Shown here: positions 8,235-17,566 of the stretch, in pieces | Layout of the letters: each line of letters opens with the position of its first letter | How positions within the stretch are numbered: the first letter of the stretch is position 1 | Source: Candidatus Gastranaerophilales bacterium | GTDB lineage: Bacteria; Cyanobacteriota; Vampirovibrionia; Gastranaerophilales; Gastranaerophilaceae | Direction: 5' to 3' | NCBI GenBank assembly: GCA_944326525.1 | Contig: CALVEG010000003.1 | Span: 1 to 64,000 of the forward strand | Length of the DNA: 64,000 nt | Notes under the pieces: model-generated | The model's database searches: none | Seen by the model: only the letters and a program-made list of their open reading frames with translations | What the model was told of the DNA's origin: nothing | Made by a program: the position numbers and the translations under genes

Positions 8235-9461
8235 ATGAATATTTTAATTACCCCAAATTTTCAAATTCCAAATACTAACAACAACAAACAAAAGTTTTCT
8301 CCGATTAGCAGTTTTGCTATGCCAAAGTATAATAATACTTTGCTAAAGGATACAGTATCCTTTAGCGGAAAAACTTCTATTATTGGTAATGCTATTGAGC
8401 AATCTTATCTTTCAAGAGTTGAAAAGTTTATTGATTATGCTAAAAATTTTCATAATGCTCTGAAAAATGCTTGCGATGAACTTGCTGATTTAGGGTTTTC
8501 TTACGACGAAGTTTACAACAGTAAACACCCGATTAAATCTTTTGATTCTTATATAGACAAATATGAAAGACAAGGATATGTTCAAGATACTGTTAGAGGA
8601 ACTGTATACTGGACAGATCAGTCTAATATAGGCTCATTTAAAAAATTTCTGGAAGTTATGAAAGAAAAAGGTTATGAACCAGCTGTTATAAGAGTGCTGA
8701 ATCAAAAAACAGGCAAGTTAGATAAACTTCCTGATCTGGAAATTCGACAAAACGGGATTACAAAAGAAGATTTAGCACCGTTAGGAGCCTTTCTTCAAAA
8801 ATCAGAAATATCCAAACCCAGAAGCAGCACATACGCTGACTATCAAATGAGATTTGTTCCTATTCGCAAAAAGGGCAAAAACGAAAACAAGCAAACTCTT
8901 GAATTAATTATGCTTTACGGGCCTCATTATTCTAAGGCTAAAGAATTAGAATCTAAATATGTATACAATATAGCACGTTCTTTTGACAAGCTGCATATTG
9001 ATACAAAAGCTAAGTATGCTGAAAATACACCTGGAAGAAGAATTACTAACAATATCGACGTAATTAAAACAAGACTTCGTGAAGATATTTCAAAACCTTT
9101 ATTTATGAACGCTTACAATGCAGATTTGAAACTTAAAGGAGAAGAGAAACTTCCTGTTGTAATCAGTAAAGTGCACGCTAAAATGCTTGACGGGTATATG
9201 TCTGGTATTAGACAAAAAATCCCTATGTATTACAAGGAAATGAAACAAAAAATTCAGTCTGATGAATATATTGAATCCTTAATAAAAAATTCAAGTGATT
9301 ACGAAATTCGTGAAGACAAATCAATTTCTCGTGAAGAAATAATGCGTTACAGAGAGTTTTATAGAGCCAGACTTGAAGTTATGGAAAGTGATGACGTTTC
9401 GAATATCGCAAAAACTCAAGAAATGCTTAAAGAAACTCTTAACAAATTTGGAGAAAAATAG
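8235..9461 (+). CDS. Tagged protein with a possible RelA/SpoT-like nucleotidyltransferase core
   Basis: A 408-aa protein without signal peptide or membrane segment. The N-terminal ~50 residues are low in structure and contain VSFSGK, like the F-x-G tags of neighbouring lineage-specific proteins. Between about residues 85 and 250 I see the order D-T-V-R-G-T-V, then Y-A-D-Y-Q-M-R, then L-E-L-I-M-L-Y-G-P-H followed by AK..E.KYVYNIAR. This resembles the D-x-x-R-x-T-[IV], K-D-Y-and E-[LI]-Q order of RelA/SpoT-type (p)ppGpp synthetase folds. It is only a pattern match by eye and the usual G-Y-x-S-x-H is absent. AGGAAGGA precedes the ATG. It ends one base before the stop of convergent rlmD. Confidence 0.6.
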   Translation: MNILITPNFQIPNTNNNKQKFSPISSFAMPKYNNTLLKDTVSFSGKTSIIGNAIEQSYLSRVEKFIDYAKNFHNALKNACDELADLGFSYDEVYNSKHPIKSFDSYIDKYERQGYVQDTVRGTVYWTDQSNIGSFKKFLEVMKEKGYEPAVIRVLNQKTGKLDKLPDLEIRQNGITKEDLAPLGAFLQKSEISKPRSSTYADYQMRFVPIRKKGKNENKQTLELIMLYGPHYSKAKELESKYVYNIARSFDKLHIDTKAKYAENTPGRRITNNIDVIKTRLREDISKPLFMNAYNADLKLKGEEKLPVVISKVHAKMLDGYMSGIRQKIPMYYKEMKQKIQSDEYIESLIKNSSDYEIREDKSISREEIMRYREFYRARLEVMESDDVSNIAKTQEMLKETLNKFGEK

Positions 9462-10811
9462 TTAAACTTTTATAATTGCAACATTTTCAACGTGGAATGT
9501 ATGGCAGAACATATCAAAAGGCTGGATGCTTTTTACGCAGCAGCCTTTTTTACATAAATATTTTAAATCTCTTGCTAACGTTGCTGGATTACAGCTTACA
9601 TAAATTATCTCACCTTTTGTAAGTCTTACAACTTCATCTAAAGACTCTTGAGTGCACCCTTTGCGTGGCGGATCTATTATTGAAACATCAAACTTTCGAC
9701 TTTCTTTTTTGAAAAATTCCGCCGCATCTCCGCTGTGAATTTCCACATTATTCATATTGTTTACTATTAAGCTTTCTTCCGCTTTTTTACATGATTCTTT
9801 ATTTTCTTCAATGGTCACAACTTTTTCAGAAACATCTGCCAAGCAAATTCCAAATGTAGAAATCCCAGCATAAGCATCCATAATTATTGGTGAGGTAAAA
9901 TTGTTTTTTATATAATTTCTTACATAAGCAAAAATATTTTCCGCACTTGAAGGGTTAATCTGGAAAAAAGTATCCGCTCCTATTTTGAAAATTTTGTCGA
10001 GTAGTTTTTCTTCCACATAATCAACGCCAGCTATACATTCGCTGGATCTTCCTAAAATAACATTTGTCTTTTGTGAATTAAAATTCAAACAAACACCTGT
10101 TACTTCCTCAAATTTATCATATATTTCAGAAGCAAAGTTTTTAAAACGAGCATTTGTATTGTCAGAATTAACGACAAGTGCCACAAGAATTTTGCCGTTA
10201 TATTTGGAAACCCTGATTACAATATGTCTTAAATCTCCAGTATGAGTTTTTTCATCGTACCCTGATATTTGGAATTTTAAAGCATTTTCTCGGATAAAAT
10301 CAATAATCCTGTCACAAATTTCAGGCTGTACAGGACAGTATTTTATATTAACAATCTCATGCGATTGAGGTTTGTAATAACCAGCAAGAAGCCTTTTGGA
10401 AACTTTTGTCTGCGAAACAGGAAATTGAATTTTATGACGGTAATTTTTAATCTCAGGACTTGCAATTGTGCGATGTATTTCAATATCTAATCCGCCGATT
10501 TTTCTGATAGCATCCTCTACTATTTGCCTTTTTATTTCCAACTGATAATCGTAATCTATCATTTGTAACTGGCATGCTCCGCAAACTTTTAGCATTGGAC
10601 AAAACGGTTTAACTCTATAACGAGAAGGACTTATAATTTCAATTGCCTTTGCCGTTGCAAAATTCTTATTTAGTTTGGTTATTTTGATTTTAACTTCATC
10701 TTCGGGGCAGACGTTTTCTACAAAAACAACGCATCCTTCAATTTTAGCGATTCCTGTTCCTAAGTTTGATATTTTTTCGATTTTTACAATGTATTCTGAA
10801 CCCAATTCCAT
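9462..10811 (-). CDS. rlmD: 23S rRNA (uracil-5)-methyltransferase, RlmD/RumA family
   Basis: A 449-aa SAM-dependent RNA m5U methyltransferase. The N-terminal TRAM domain (about 1-60) is followed by the 4Fe-4S cysteines C71, C77 and C80 (CPMLKVCGAC), with a fourth near 160 (KYCPVQ). The C-terminal Rossmann domain has the SAM motif (DAYAGISTFGICLA), IDPPRKGC, and the catalytic YVSCNPATLARDL with nucleophile C407. The Fe-S cysteines favour RlmD/RlmCD over TrmA; which uridine is modified (U1939, or U747 and U1939) cannot be told. There is no ribosome site, and a -10 hexamer ends 6 nt before the ATG. It is convergent with the gene at 8235-9461, with abutting stops. Confidence 0.9.
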   Translation of the reverse strand: MELGSEYIVKIEKISNLGTGIAKIEGCVVFVENVCPEDEVKIKITKLNKNFATAKAIEIISPSRYRVKPFCPMLKVCGACQLQMIDYDYQLEIKRQIVEDAIRKIGGLDIEIHRTIASPEIKNYRHKIQFPVSQTKVSKRLLAGYYKPQSHEIVNIKYCPVQPEICDRIIDFIRENALKFQISGYDEKTHTGDLRHIVIRVSKYNGKILVALVVNSDNTNARFKNFASEIYDKFEEVTGVCLNFNSQKTNVILGRSSECIAGVDYVEEKLLDKIFKIGADTFFQINPSSAENIFAYVRNYIKNNFTSPIIMDAYAGISTFGICLADVSEKVVTIEENKESCKKAEESLIVNNMNNVEIHSGDAAEFFKKESRKFDVSIIDPPRKGCTQESLDEVVRLTKGEIIYVSCNPATLARDLKYLCKKGCCVKSIQPFDMFCHTFHVENVAIIKV

Positions 10812-10817
10812 ATTGCA

Positions 10818-10847
10818 ATTATAGCTTAAAAAGAGAGATGCTTGTAA
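10818..10847 (-). promoter_or_regulatory. Leaderless-type promoter of rlmD
   Basis: Minus strand: -35 TTACAA (10842-10847), 18-nt spacer, consensus -10 TATAAT (10818-10823), then 6 nt (TGCAAT) to the ATG. The predicted start of transcription is the first base of the start codon. Confidence 0.7.
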
Positions 10848-10888
10848 TTAATATATAAAATTATTAGTTATTTTTTAAGAAAAAGTTA

Positions 10889-10917
10889 TTGACATAAAAA
10901 AATGTTTGTTCTATTAT
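10889..10917 (+). promoter_or_regulatory. Promoter of tRNA-Val
   Basis: A consensus -35 TTGACA (10889-10894), 17-nt spacer and TATTAT (10912-10917), 30 nt upstream of the mature tRNA 5' end. Confidence 0.8.
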
Positions 10918-10947
10918 AAAAGACGTCGAAAGACACCCCAGAAAAGA

Positions 10948-11023
10948 GGGCGTTTAGCTCAGTTGGTAGAGCGTCTCCCTTACAAGGAGAGGGTCAAAAG
11001 TTCGAGTCTTTTAACGCCCACCA
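10948..11023 (+). tRNA. tRNA-Val (anticodon TAC)
   Basis: Cloverleaf with acceptor GGGCGTT/AACGCCC, discriminator A, encoded CCA, and anticodon stem TCTCC/GGAGA around loop CTTACAA (TAC, Val). It stands alone with its own promoter and terminator. Confidence 0.95.
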
Positions 11024-11025
11024 TT

Positions 11026-11053
11026 AAAAAGAGCCTTTTTAAGGCTCTTTTTT
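11026..11053. terminator. Bidirectional terminator after tRNA-Val
   Basis: AAAAAGAGCCTT against AAGGCTCTTTTT with a 3-nt loop, T-rich on either strand. It separates the tRNA from the convergent small gene at 11074. Confidence 0.85.
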
Positions 11054-11073
11054 AGTAGGTATAATTTTTTTAA

Positions 11074-11331
11074 TTAAAATTTAGATGGTTTAACATGCTC
11101 AATGTTGCAGTCGTTTGGGCTTGCTTTAAGATATGCTTGAAGAACATCTCTTAAAGGGGCATTAATCGTTCTTATAGTCTTGTCGGTTAAATATATTTGG
11201 GTCTGTACTTTTCCTATATCGGAAGTTTCTTTCATTGATATAATATGTTTTGTATTCACTGCAATTTTATCACTTGTGGATACGATAAGTCCTTTGAAAG
11301 ACGGAGTAGATGTAATTGGTCTGATTGACAT
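11074..11331 (-). CDS. Tagged small protein with FlbD-like pattern
   Basis: An 85-aa protein opening MSIRPITSTPSFKG, the clearest example of the N-terminal tag. After the tag the pattern VNTKHI.SMKET, then TQIYLTDKTI, then LRDVLQAYLKA recalls the small flagellar FlbD family (a strand N-x-x-x-I-x-x-[IM]-E-x-T, a strand with D/G-x-K, then an amphipathic helix); this is a resemblance by eye only. It is a paralogue of the protein at 1351-1629. No signal peptide or membrane segment is seen. AAAGGAAAC precedes the ATG. It is monocistronic and opposite in direction to the sigma factor gene 172 bp away. Confidence 0.7.
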   Translation of the reverse strand: MSIRPITSTPSFKGLIVSTSDKIAVNTKHIISMKETSDIGKVQTQIYLTDKTIRTINAPLRDVLQAYLKASPNDCNIEHVKPSKF

Positions 11332-11503
11332 TGATGTTTCCTTTCTGTTTTAAATATTTTATTCAAGTTTGATTTTATACTACAATGTTAGTTTTTTATA
11401 ATCAATATTTAAATGTTTTTACTTTACCTTTTGAAACAAATTTATTTTATCTTCGTCATTGAAATTGTAGAGATTTAGACTTGGAAGAGAGGAAAAGATT
11501 TCG

Positions 11504-12478
11504 ATGAGTTTGAATGTTGAGTTAAAGGAAGAAAATTTATTTAAGGATTTTCAGAGTAATTATTTACAGGATGATATTATATCAGCAGATGATGAGGATA
11601 TTATTAATTTAGAACCGAAAACTTTTAATTCTGTTGCAAAAGAGGATGATCTTTTGCAGATGTATTTGAAAGATATTGGTAAAGTAAAGCTGCTTTCATC
11701 AAAAGAAGAAAAATTGCTTGGAAAACAAATTAGAGAAGGCAAACCTTCGCAGGCGGATATCGCAAAAAGAAAGCTTATTCAGGCAAATTTGCGTCTGGTT
11801 GTGAGTATTGCAAAGAGGTATATAGGTCAGGGTGTTTTGTTTATGGATTTGGTTCAGGAAGGCTCTTTGGGGCTTATCAAGGCTGCTGAAAAGTTTGATT
11901 ATTCTAAGAATTTTAAGTTTTCGACCTATGCAACATGGTGGATTAAACAAACAATTATTAGGGCTATTTCAAACAATTCCCGCACTATAAGAATTCCCGT
12001 GCATATGGCTGATAAAATCAGAAAATATAAAAAGATTTATACGATGCTTTCGTTTGAATTGGGGCGTGAACCGAGTGATCAAGAGGTTGCAGATAAGATG
12101 GGGCTTTCGGCTAAAAAACTTTTGGCGATCAGGAAGTCTATTATTAAAGAGCCGATTAGCCTTGAAACACCTGTAACAGATGACTTAAATATAGGTGATT
12201 ATATTCAGGATAAAAAATACTATTCTCCTGATGAGCAAACTAAAAATAATACTCTTAAAGGTTCTGTTAATCATCTTTTAAAAACGTTGGATGAAAGAGA
12301 AAAGAAGATTATTAATTACCGTTTTGGAATAAATGGCTGTTCGCCTATGACTCTCGAGCAACTTGGACGGGAAATGGGATATTCTAAAGAGCGTATCAGA
12401 CAGCTGGAAGATATTGCTCTTGCTAAAATCAGAGAGAAAAAGGATTTATGGCATTTTAAAGATTTTATAGAGGATTGA
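11504..12478 (+). CDS. RNA polymerase sigma-70 factor (RpoD/SigA type)
   Basis: A 324-aa sigma factor with the regions of the principal/group-2 class. Region 1.2 is [21 protein letters not shown]. Region 2 is [25 protein letters not shown] followed by [15 protein letters not shown], the melting and -10-reading helices. Region 3 follows, then region 4 with the -35-reading helix ([29 protein letters not shown]). It lacks a long region 1.1, so it may be the primary sigma with a short N-terminus or a group-2 paralogue such as the cyanobacterial RpoD-like factors. A GGAAGAGAGG ribosome site lies upstream; a terminator hairpin follows. Confidence 0.9.
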   Translation: MSLNVELKEENLFKDFQSNYLQDDIISADDEDIINLEPKTFNSVAKEDDLLQMYLKDIGKVKLLSSKEEKLLGKQIREGKPSQADIAKRKLIQANLRLVVSIAKRYIGQGVLFMDLVQEGSLGLIKAAEKFDYSKNFKFSTYATWWIKQTIIRAISNNSRTIRIPVHMADKIRKYKKIYTMLSFELGREPSDQEVADKMGLSAKKLLAIRKSIIKEPISLETPVTDDLNIGDYIQDKKYYSPDEQTKNNTLKGSVNHLLKTLDEREKKIINYRFGINGCSPMTLEQLGREMGYSKERIRQLEDIALAKIREKKDLWHFKDFIED

Positions 12479-12490
12479 TTATTGTTCACC

Positions 12491-12513
12491 GCCGGCATTG
12501 TTGCCGGTTTTTA
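12491..12513 (+). terminator. Terminator of the sigma factor gene
   Basis: CCGGCA (12492-12497) pairs TGCCGG (12502-12507), followed by TTTTTATTTG, 13 nt after the stop codon. Confidence 0.8.
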
Positions 12514-12557
12514 TTTGTTCAAAAACGGTGTAGTCTTTATGTTTGCCGAATAAAAAA

Positions 12558-14210
12558 CTATGCTTCAATTAATGATTTTGCAAACTCTATTGAGCGTTCG
12601 TTGATATCGCCGCCTGCAAGTTCTGCAAGTGCTTTAATTCTGTTGTCGCCGGTAAGTACATAAACTTCGACTTTAGTTTCGTCATTTTGTGATTTTCTGA
12701 CATAAAAATGTTTGTCTGCTTTTGAAGCTATTATTGCTTGGTGGGTTATAAGTATAATCTGGTGGAATTTTGAAAGTTCTGTTATTTCATCAGCAACGCT
12801 CTGGGAGGCTTTCCCAGAAATTCCAGTATCAATTTCATCAAAAATTACTGTATCAATGTCGTCAGTTTGGGCAAAAATTGATTTTATTGCAAGCATTACT
12901 CTTGAGATTTCTCCACCTGAGGCTACTTTTGCAAGCGGTTTTAAATCTTCTGATACGTTTGTTGAGATTAAAAATTCCACATCATCAATTCCGTCTGAGG
13001 ATAAAGCTTTCTCTTTTACAGAAATCTCAAATCGGGCCTTCGGCAGTTCAAGTTTTGCTAATCTTTCTTGAATATATACCGATAAAACGCTTGCGTAATC
13101 TTTTCTGTGTTCGCTTATTTCTTTTGCTTTTTCAAAAAGATTTTGCTCTGCTTGCTTAATTAAAATTTCAAGTTCTTCAATGTTTTTGGTTGAAAATTCT
13201 ATTGATGAAAGCTCCTCTGCTAACTTTTCGTAAGTTTGAATAACAGATTCAAGTGTGCCGCCATATTTGCGCTTTAGTTTGTCGAGTAAAAACAGGCGTT
13301 CTTGAATTTCGTTTAATCTTTCGGTGTCATTATCTAAATTCTGACTGTAGTTCCTTAATTCTGATGATATGTCATGAAGATTTTCTATACATTCGATTAA
13401 ACTTTGTTCAACTTCGTTTAATTTGTTATCAAAAGATGCAGCTTTTGAAACGTTTTGCTTAATCTTGCCCAAGCCTTCCAATATGGATCCGTCATCTCCG
13501 TTGATTGCCCAGTAAGATGTGCCTGTGAGTTCTTTTAATTTTTCTGCGTTTTCTAAAACTTCAAGCTCGCTGTTTAATTCTTCATCTTCTGTTGGGGATT
13601 GAATTTCTGCACTTTCTATTTCATTTACTTGAAATTTTAAGAATTCAATCTGGTTTTCTGTTACGTCAGCTGAGTTTTTGGCTTTTTCAAGTTGTGATTT
13701 AAGTGCGGTATATTCTGAGAATAGTTTTTTATATTCCTCTAGTTTTGTACCATAAACATCTTTTGCATATGTATCAAGAAGTGTTATATGATACTTTGGC
13801 TGTAAAAATGAGTATGTCTGATGTTGGGAATGAATATCAAGAAATAAGCTTCTAAGATTTTTAATAAAATCCTGATTGACTAAAGTCCCGTTGACTCTTG
13901 TTCTTACTGCATTTTGTGTTATTTCTTTCGATAAAGTTATTTCTTCACCAAAGTCATCAATCCCATTTTCTTCAAATAACTGTTTCAAGTCGTGTTTTGA
14001 GTTTTCAATTGTAAGCTCAATAACAGCTTTTTCGCATCCGTTTTTTATGACTTCTTTTGATACTCTTGGGGCAAAAGCAAGATCAATTGCGCTTATTAAA
14101 ATACTTTTGCCGGCACCTGTTTCACCTGTTATTACATTAAGACCTTGGTGAAAATTTGCCGTTAACTCGTCTATTAAGATGTAATCCTTAATTCTTAGTT
14201 GTTTAATCAT
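12558..14210 (-). CDS. recN: DNA repair protein RecN
   Basis: A 550-aa SMC-like ATPase that acts in double-strand break repair, binding and clustering DNA ends. Walker A is GETGAGKS at residues 29-36. A long coiled-coil region (about 150-380) with many charged heptads follows, then the ABC signature ASGGEISRVMLAI and the Walker B/D-loop VIFDEIDTGISG. The start at 14210 gives the family-typical MIKQLRIKDYILID; the GTG 24 nt upstream has no support. No good ribosome site is visible, and a weak -10-like TATCCT ends 6 nt before this ATG. It is convergent with the sigma factor gene, 79 bp apart. Confidence 0.93.
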   Translation of the reverse strand: MIKQLRIKDYILIDELTANFHQGLNVITGETGAGKSILISAIDLAFAPRVSKEVIKNGCEKAVIELTIENSKHDLKQLFEENGIDDFGEEITLSKEITQNAVRTRVNGTLVNQDFIKNLRSLFLDIHSQHQTYSFLQPKYHITLLDTYAKDVYGTKLEEYKKLFSEYTALKSQLEKAKNSADVTENQIEFLKFQVNEIESAEIQSPTEDEELNSELEVLENAEKLKELTGTSYWAINGDDGSILEGLGKIKQNVSKAASFDNKLNEVEQSLIECIENLHDISSELRNYSQNLDNDTERLNEIQERLFLLDKLKRKYGGTLESVIQTYEKLAEELSSIEFSTKNIEELEILIKQAEQNLFEKAKEISEHRKDYASVLSVYIQERLAKLELPKARFEISVKEKALSSDGIDDVEFLISTNVSEDLKPLAKVASGGEISRVMLAIKSIFAQTDDIDTVIFDEIDTGISGKASQSVADEITELSKFHQIILITHQAIIASKADKHFYVRKSQNDETKVEVYVLTGDNRIKALAELAGGDINERSIEFAKSLIEA

Positions 14211-14288
14211 AACAACAGGATAGCCCAAAGTCACTTTTGGCGCAATATTTTAAATATTTTTTACAAATAAAACTTGAATTTTTAGGCT

Positions 14289-16616
14289 TTAGCCCTTTTC
14301 AATTCCGAAAACTCTAAATTCTCCGGGGTCAAGTCTATCAACTTCTATTGTGTTATCGGTAGTTTTATATTTACTTTTTACAAAGTCTTCACCGTCGATT
14401 ACAAACTCTGATTTTATTTTGAATTCGCCCGGAAGCTGAAGTTTTTTGTTTTCAATCGGATTTCCGTGTTCTATTTCAACGTAAGAATTTCCGTTTTCAT
14501 CAGTTTTAGTTATTTTTTCTTCAGGATTTTTGTAGTTTGATAGTATAAGAAAAGCTTTTCTTAATGGTTCTTTGGATATTATCCATGCTACAAATCCGTC
14601 CTCTTCTTGTAAAATAATTTGAGCTTCGCCATCGGTTATTATGTTGTGATTTTTTACAAATCTGTCGATTGCATCAAATTTTTTGTAAAAATCGTAATCA
14701 TATCCTCTAGCCATTGAAATTTCTTCACCGATTACTTTTTCAATTCCTGTTTTAGTAAAGCTTTCATCGCCATCAATATACAGAACCGGTCTTTGAGCAA
14801 ACTTGCCGCCGGGAAGAAATTTGTATTTAAACCATTTATAAAGTGCTCCTTGTTCTCCAAGTTGTCCCGGGTATTGGTCAATGCTTCTGAATTCTCCATC
14901 CTGATTGTTGTAAGTCTTAAGAATTGCAAGTTTGTTTTTGCTTTTTAATTTTACGTTGTAATTTGATAAATGGTTGTTATCTTCCAAAATTTGTTCTGGA
15001 GTTTTGCTTGATTGCGAAACAATGTCATTGCCCCATAACAGATCAAAATTCATATCTTCGTGGTATTCCTTCAAAAAGTCGTCCCAGAGCATATATTCCG
15101 CTAATGTTCCAAAGTAAGGAATTTTTGCTTTCATAGCAGAATTGAGTTTGTTAAGAACATATCTTGGGGCTCTGTAACTTATCGGTTTACCGTCTTTTTC
15201 TGAAATTCTGTCAACAATGTGGTCTATATGGTCAACCCTGAAGCCGTCAAAATTGTAGCATTGTTGAAGGTCTTTCATGTATTTTATAAAATAATTAATA
15301 ACAGGCTCGTTATAAGTTCCGTTTTCAAGGTAGGCAAAATAATATGGAGTCTGACAATCCAAGTTTGCAAAACAGGAAACATCTTCGCCTTTGTAATTGT
15401 AATGCTTAAACACAGGATAATCTCTGCCTTCGCTCATTTTATCGAAAATGGGTACTCCTGCTGAACACCATGCTCCGCCGGGTGCAGGCCACAAACCTTT
15501 TGAGATTAGATTTTGGATTATATCAATTTGTTTTGTTATGTCATCTTCAGTTAATTTTGTGCCTGATTTTACTTCTAAAGTTTCTGCGACAATATCAATT
15601 ACTCTTTTATGAATTTTGATTTGATTATTTCTTATCAACATTTCTTCAGACAATTTTCTTTTATATTCGTCAAGTTTTTTTTCGAAAATGTCATAGATTT
15701 TTTGATAATGTTCGCTAAGTTCTCCTGCTCCGCCATCTAGTCTTTGTTTATAAATGTTTTTTACTACTTCCAGATCTTCTTTGTCGCAGTTTGTAATGCC
15801 TGCTTTTTCAAGTTCTTCAAAAATAACATTGGAAGAATTTTCGACAAGATTGTCAGTGTATGAGTGCAGGTTTTCAAGAAGATTGTTTACATCATACCAG
15901 CGGGCAATAGTTGGATTTGCCAAGACTGCTTTTGAAAATCTTCCCGTTTGAGGAAGTATGTCATAAATTACAGGGTGTCCTGCAAGTTGCGCTAGTGTTA
16001 TAAAAGTTTGTACCTGTCCTTTTGCATCCAAGCCTGTCAAATCAAAAATTTCTTTGTCAAAAAGATTTTCGCTTACTTCGCTGCTTCTTGGTAAATATGC
16101 GCATCCGAATTCTCTCGGATGAAACGGTATAAGATATATTGTCGTATTATAAATGTCGTTTGCTGAATTCCCTGTGGGAAGTATTAAAAGCTGGCGAAGC
16201 CAATCCATAAATTTGCCGGTGTCTTTTGTTTTGTTCCCGTCTTTTAGCCCTGCTAAATTGATAAGCTTAATGTCATGGCCTTCTTTTTTTATCCAGTTTG
16301 AATTTTTGATATTATCTCTTGCAAGCGGGCTTATTTTATCGTTGTCAAAACGAAACTTACCGTCATTGAAAATGTGGTTGTCTGTCCATTTGAACTGTAG
16401 GGCGTAGAGTATTTCTGCCGATGTAAGTTCTTCTAGCGCTTTTATGTATGGATAATTTAAATATCCGTTTTTTATCATGATATTTCTTAAATGATTTTTT
16501 CTGTCTAAGGATATTTTTTCAACTTCGTAGTGCGCTGAAAGTTTAGAAAATATTTCATTTATCTGTTTTTCTCTGGGAATTTTGTTCTCTTTTTTTCCAA
16601 ATAAAAATCCAAACAT
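14289..16616 (-). CDS. GH13-type alpha-amylase-family glucan enzyme
   Basis: A 775-aa protein, cytosolic (no signal peptide). The catalytic barrel shows GH13 region II GFRVDHIDH (458-466; R460 and the nucleophile D462) and region III with the acid/base Glu in GTLAEYM (E507). A C-terminal beta domain (about 690-775) ends the protein. The family cleaves or transfers alpha-glucosyl units of starch, glycogen or maltodextrin. The long N-terminal part (1-370) with a charged helical insert (300-345) is unusual, so the exact activity is open: glucanotransferase, amylase or phosphorylase-like. GGAG sits 8 nt before the ATG, and an extended -10 (TGCTATACT) is visible upstream. Confidence 0.75.
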   Translation of the reverse strand: MFGFLFGKKENKIPREKQINEIFSKLSAHYEVEKISLDRKNHLRNIMIKNGYLNYPYIKALEELTSAEILYALQFKWTDNHIFNDGKFRFDNDKISPLARDNIKNSNWIKKEGHDIKLINLAGLKDGNKTKDTGKFMDWLRQLLILPTGNSANDIYNTTIYLIPFHPREFGCAYLPRSSEVSENLFDKEIFDLTGLDAKGQVQTFITLAQLAGHPVIYDILPQTGRFSKAVLANPTIARWYDVNNLLENLHSYTDNLVENSSNVIFEELEKAGITNCDKEDLEVVKNIYKQRLDGGAGELSEHYQKIYDIFEKKLDEYKRKLSEEMLIRNNQIKIHKRVIDIVAETLEVKSGTKLTEDDITKQIDIIQNLISKGLWPAPGGAWCSAGVPIFDKMSEGRDYPVFKHYNYKGEDVSCFANLDCQTPYYFAYLENGTYNEPVINYFIKYMKDLQQCYNFDGFRVDHIDHIVDRISEKDGKPISYRAPRYVLNKLNSAMKAKIPYFGTLAEYMLWDDFLKEYHEDMNFDLLWGNDIVSQSSKTPEQILEDNNHLSNYNVKLKSKNKLAILKTYNNQDGEFRSIDQYPGQLGEQGALYKWFKYKFLPGGKFAQRPVLYIDGDESFTKTGIEKVIGEEISMARGYDYDFYKKFDAIDRFVKNHNIITDGEAQIILQEEDGFVAWIISKEPLRKAFLILSNYKNPEEKITKTDENGNSYVEIEHGNPIENKKLQLPGEFKIKSEFVIDGEDFVKSKYKTTDNTIEVDRLDPGEFRVFGIEKG

Positions 16617-16802
16617 AAAACTGCTCCGTTCTTGTTATATATATCCTGAGTATAGCACAACAAAATCCAAAAACCATGCTTTGGTATTAATTGTAAATTT
16701 TACAATATTAGCTGATAGGGTAATGGATTAATTCTTGCCGTCATCTTTTAATAGTCATGTAGACATCAGGTAAATTTTATAATTTAAAGAGAGAGGTGAA
16801 AA

Positions 16803-17507
16803 ATGTCAGTTAAGAATCAAACAGAAGGTCAAACAAGTGTTATTAATACGGTTATTAATATCGTAATCGTAGAAGATTTTAAGCTTACTCGTGTCGGTTT
16901 AAGATGTGCGCTTAATGAAAATCCTGATTTGAATGTCGTTGCCGAATCCGAAGATGCAGTTGAAGGTCTTAAACTTATTGAAAGGTACAGACCTGATGTT
17001 GTTTTAATGGACTTGGGGCTTCCCGGAATGAACGGTATTGAAGCTATGATGAAAGTTAAAGAATTTGCTCCTGAAATTAAAATTATTGCTTTGACTTCGC
17101 ATGACAGAGAAGAGGAAGTTGTTGCTGCTTTAAGTTCCGGTGCAAGTGCTTACTGTTTGAAAGATATTGATCCTCAAAAACTTGCTGATGTCGTACGTGA
17201 TGTGTCTATAGGTGTGTGTTGGATTGATCCGGTTGTGGCTCAGCTCGCTCTGAATGCTTTTCCAAAAGTTGATAATATCGGTTTCCTTCCAAATAAATCT
17301 CATGGCGAAGGCAGAGTTCCTTTGACTGAAAGAGAATTTGAAGTTTTGAAACACCTTGTGACAGGCAAAAGTAATACCGAAATTGCTAAAGAACTTATTG
17401 TAAGTGTTCACACGGCTAAAGCCCATGTCTGCTCAATTCTGCAAAAAATGTGCGTAAATGATCGGGTGCAGGCTGCGGTTAAGGCTGTTAAAGAGGGTAT
17501 GGTGTAA
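16803..17507 (+). CDS. NarL/LuxR-family response regulator
   Basis: A 234-aa two-component response regulator. The receiver domain (about 20-140) has the acidic pair E24-D25, phospho-acceptor D70 in VVLMDLGLPGMNG, and the conserved Lys in AYCLKD. A linker leads to a LuxR-type helix-turn-helix (about 173-228: LTEREFEVLKHLVTGKSNTE...HVCSILQKM). NblR/RpaB-like regulators of cyanobacteria are OmpR-type; this one is NarL-type. No histidine kinase lies nearby, so it is an orphan here and its signal is unknown. GAGAGAGGTG before the ATG is a strong ribosome site. It is divergent from the GH13 gene with a 186-bp shared upstream region, and ends at a bidirectional terminator. Confidence 0.92.
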   Translation: MSVKNQTEGQTSVINTVINIVIVEDFKLTRVGLRCALNENPDLNVVAESEDAVEGLKLIERYRPDVVLMDLGLPGMNGIEAMMKVKEFAPEIKIIALTSHDREEEVVAALSSGASAYCLKDIDPQKLADVVRDVSIGVCWIDPVVAQLALNAFPKVDNIGFLPNKSHGEGRVPLTEREFEVLKHLVTGKSNTEIAKELIVSVHTAKAHVCSILQKMCVNDRVQAAVKAVKEGMV

Positions 17508-17535
17508 TTTTTTAGTCAATTATAGTTGCATAATT

Positions 17536-17565
17536 AAAAGAGGATTTATTTAAATCCTCTTTTTT
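17536..17565. terminator. Bidirectional terminator
   Basis: AAAAGAGGATTT (17536-17547) pairs AAATCCTCTTTT (17552-17563) with a 4-nt loop between the convergent response-regulator and kinase genes. Confidence 0.88.
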
Positions 17566-17566
17566 A

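Noticed and set aside
14210-14234. Longer RecN start at the GTG
   Set aside because: The extension (MTLGYPVV) is not part of the family N-terminus.
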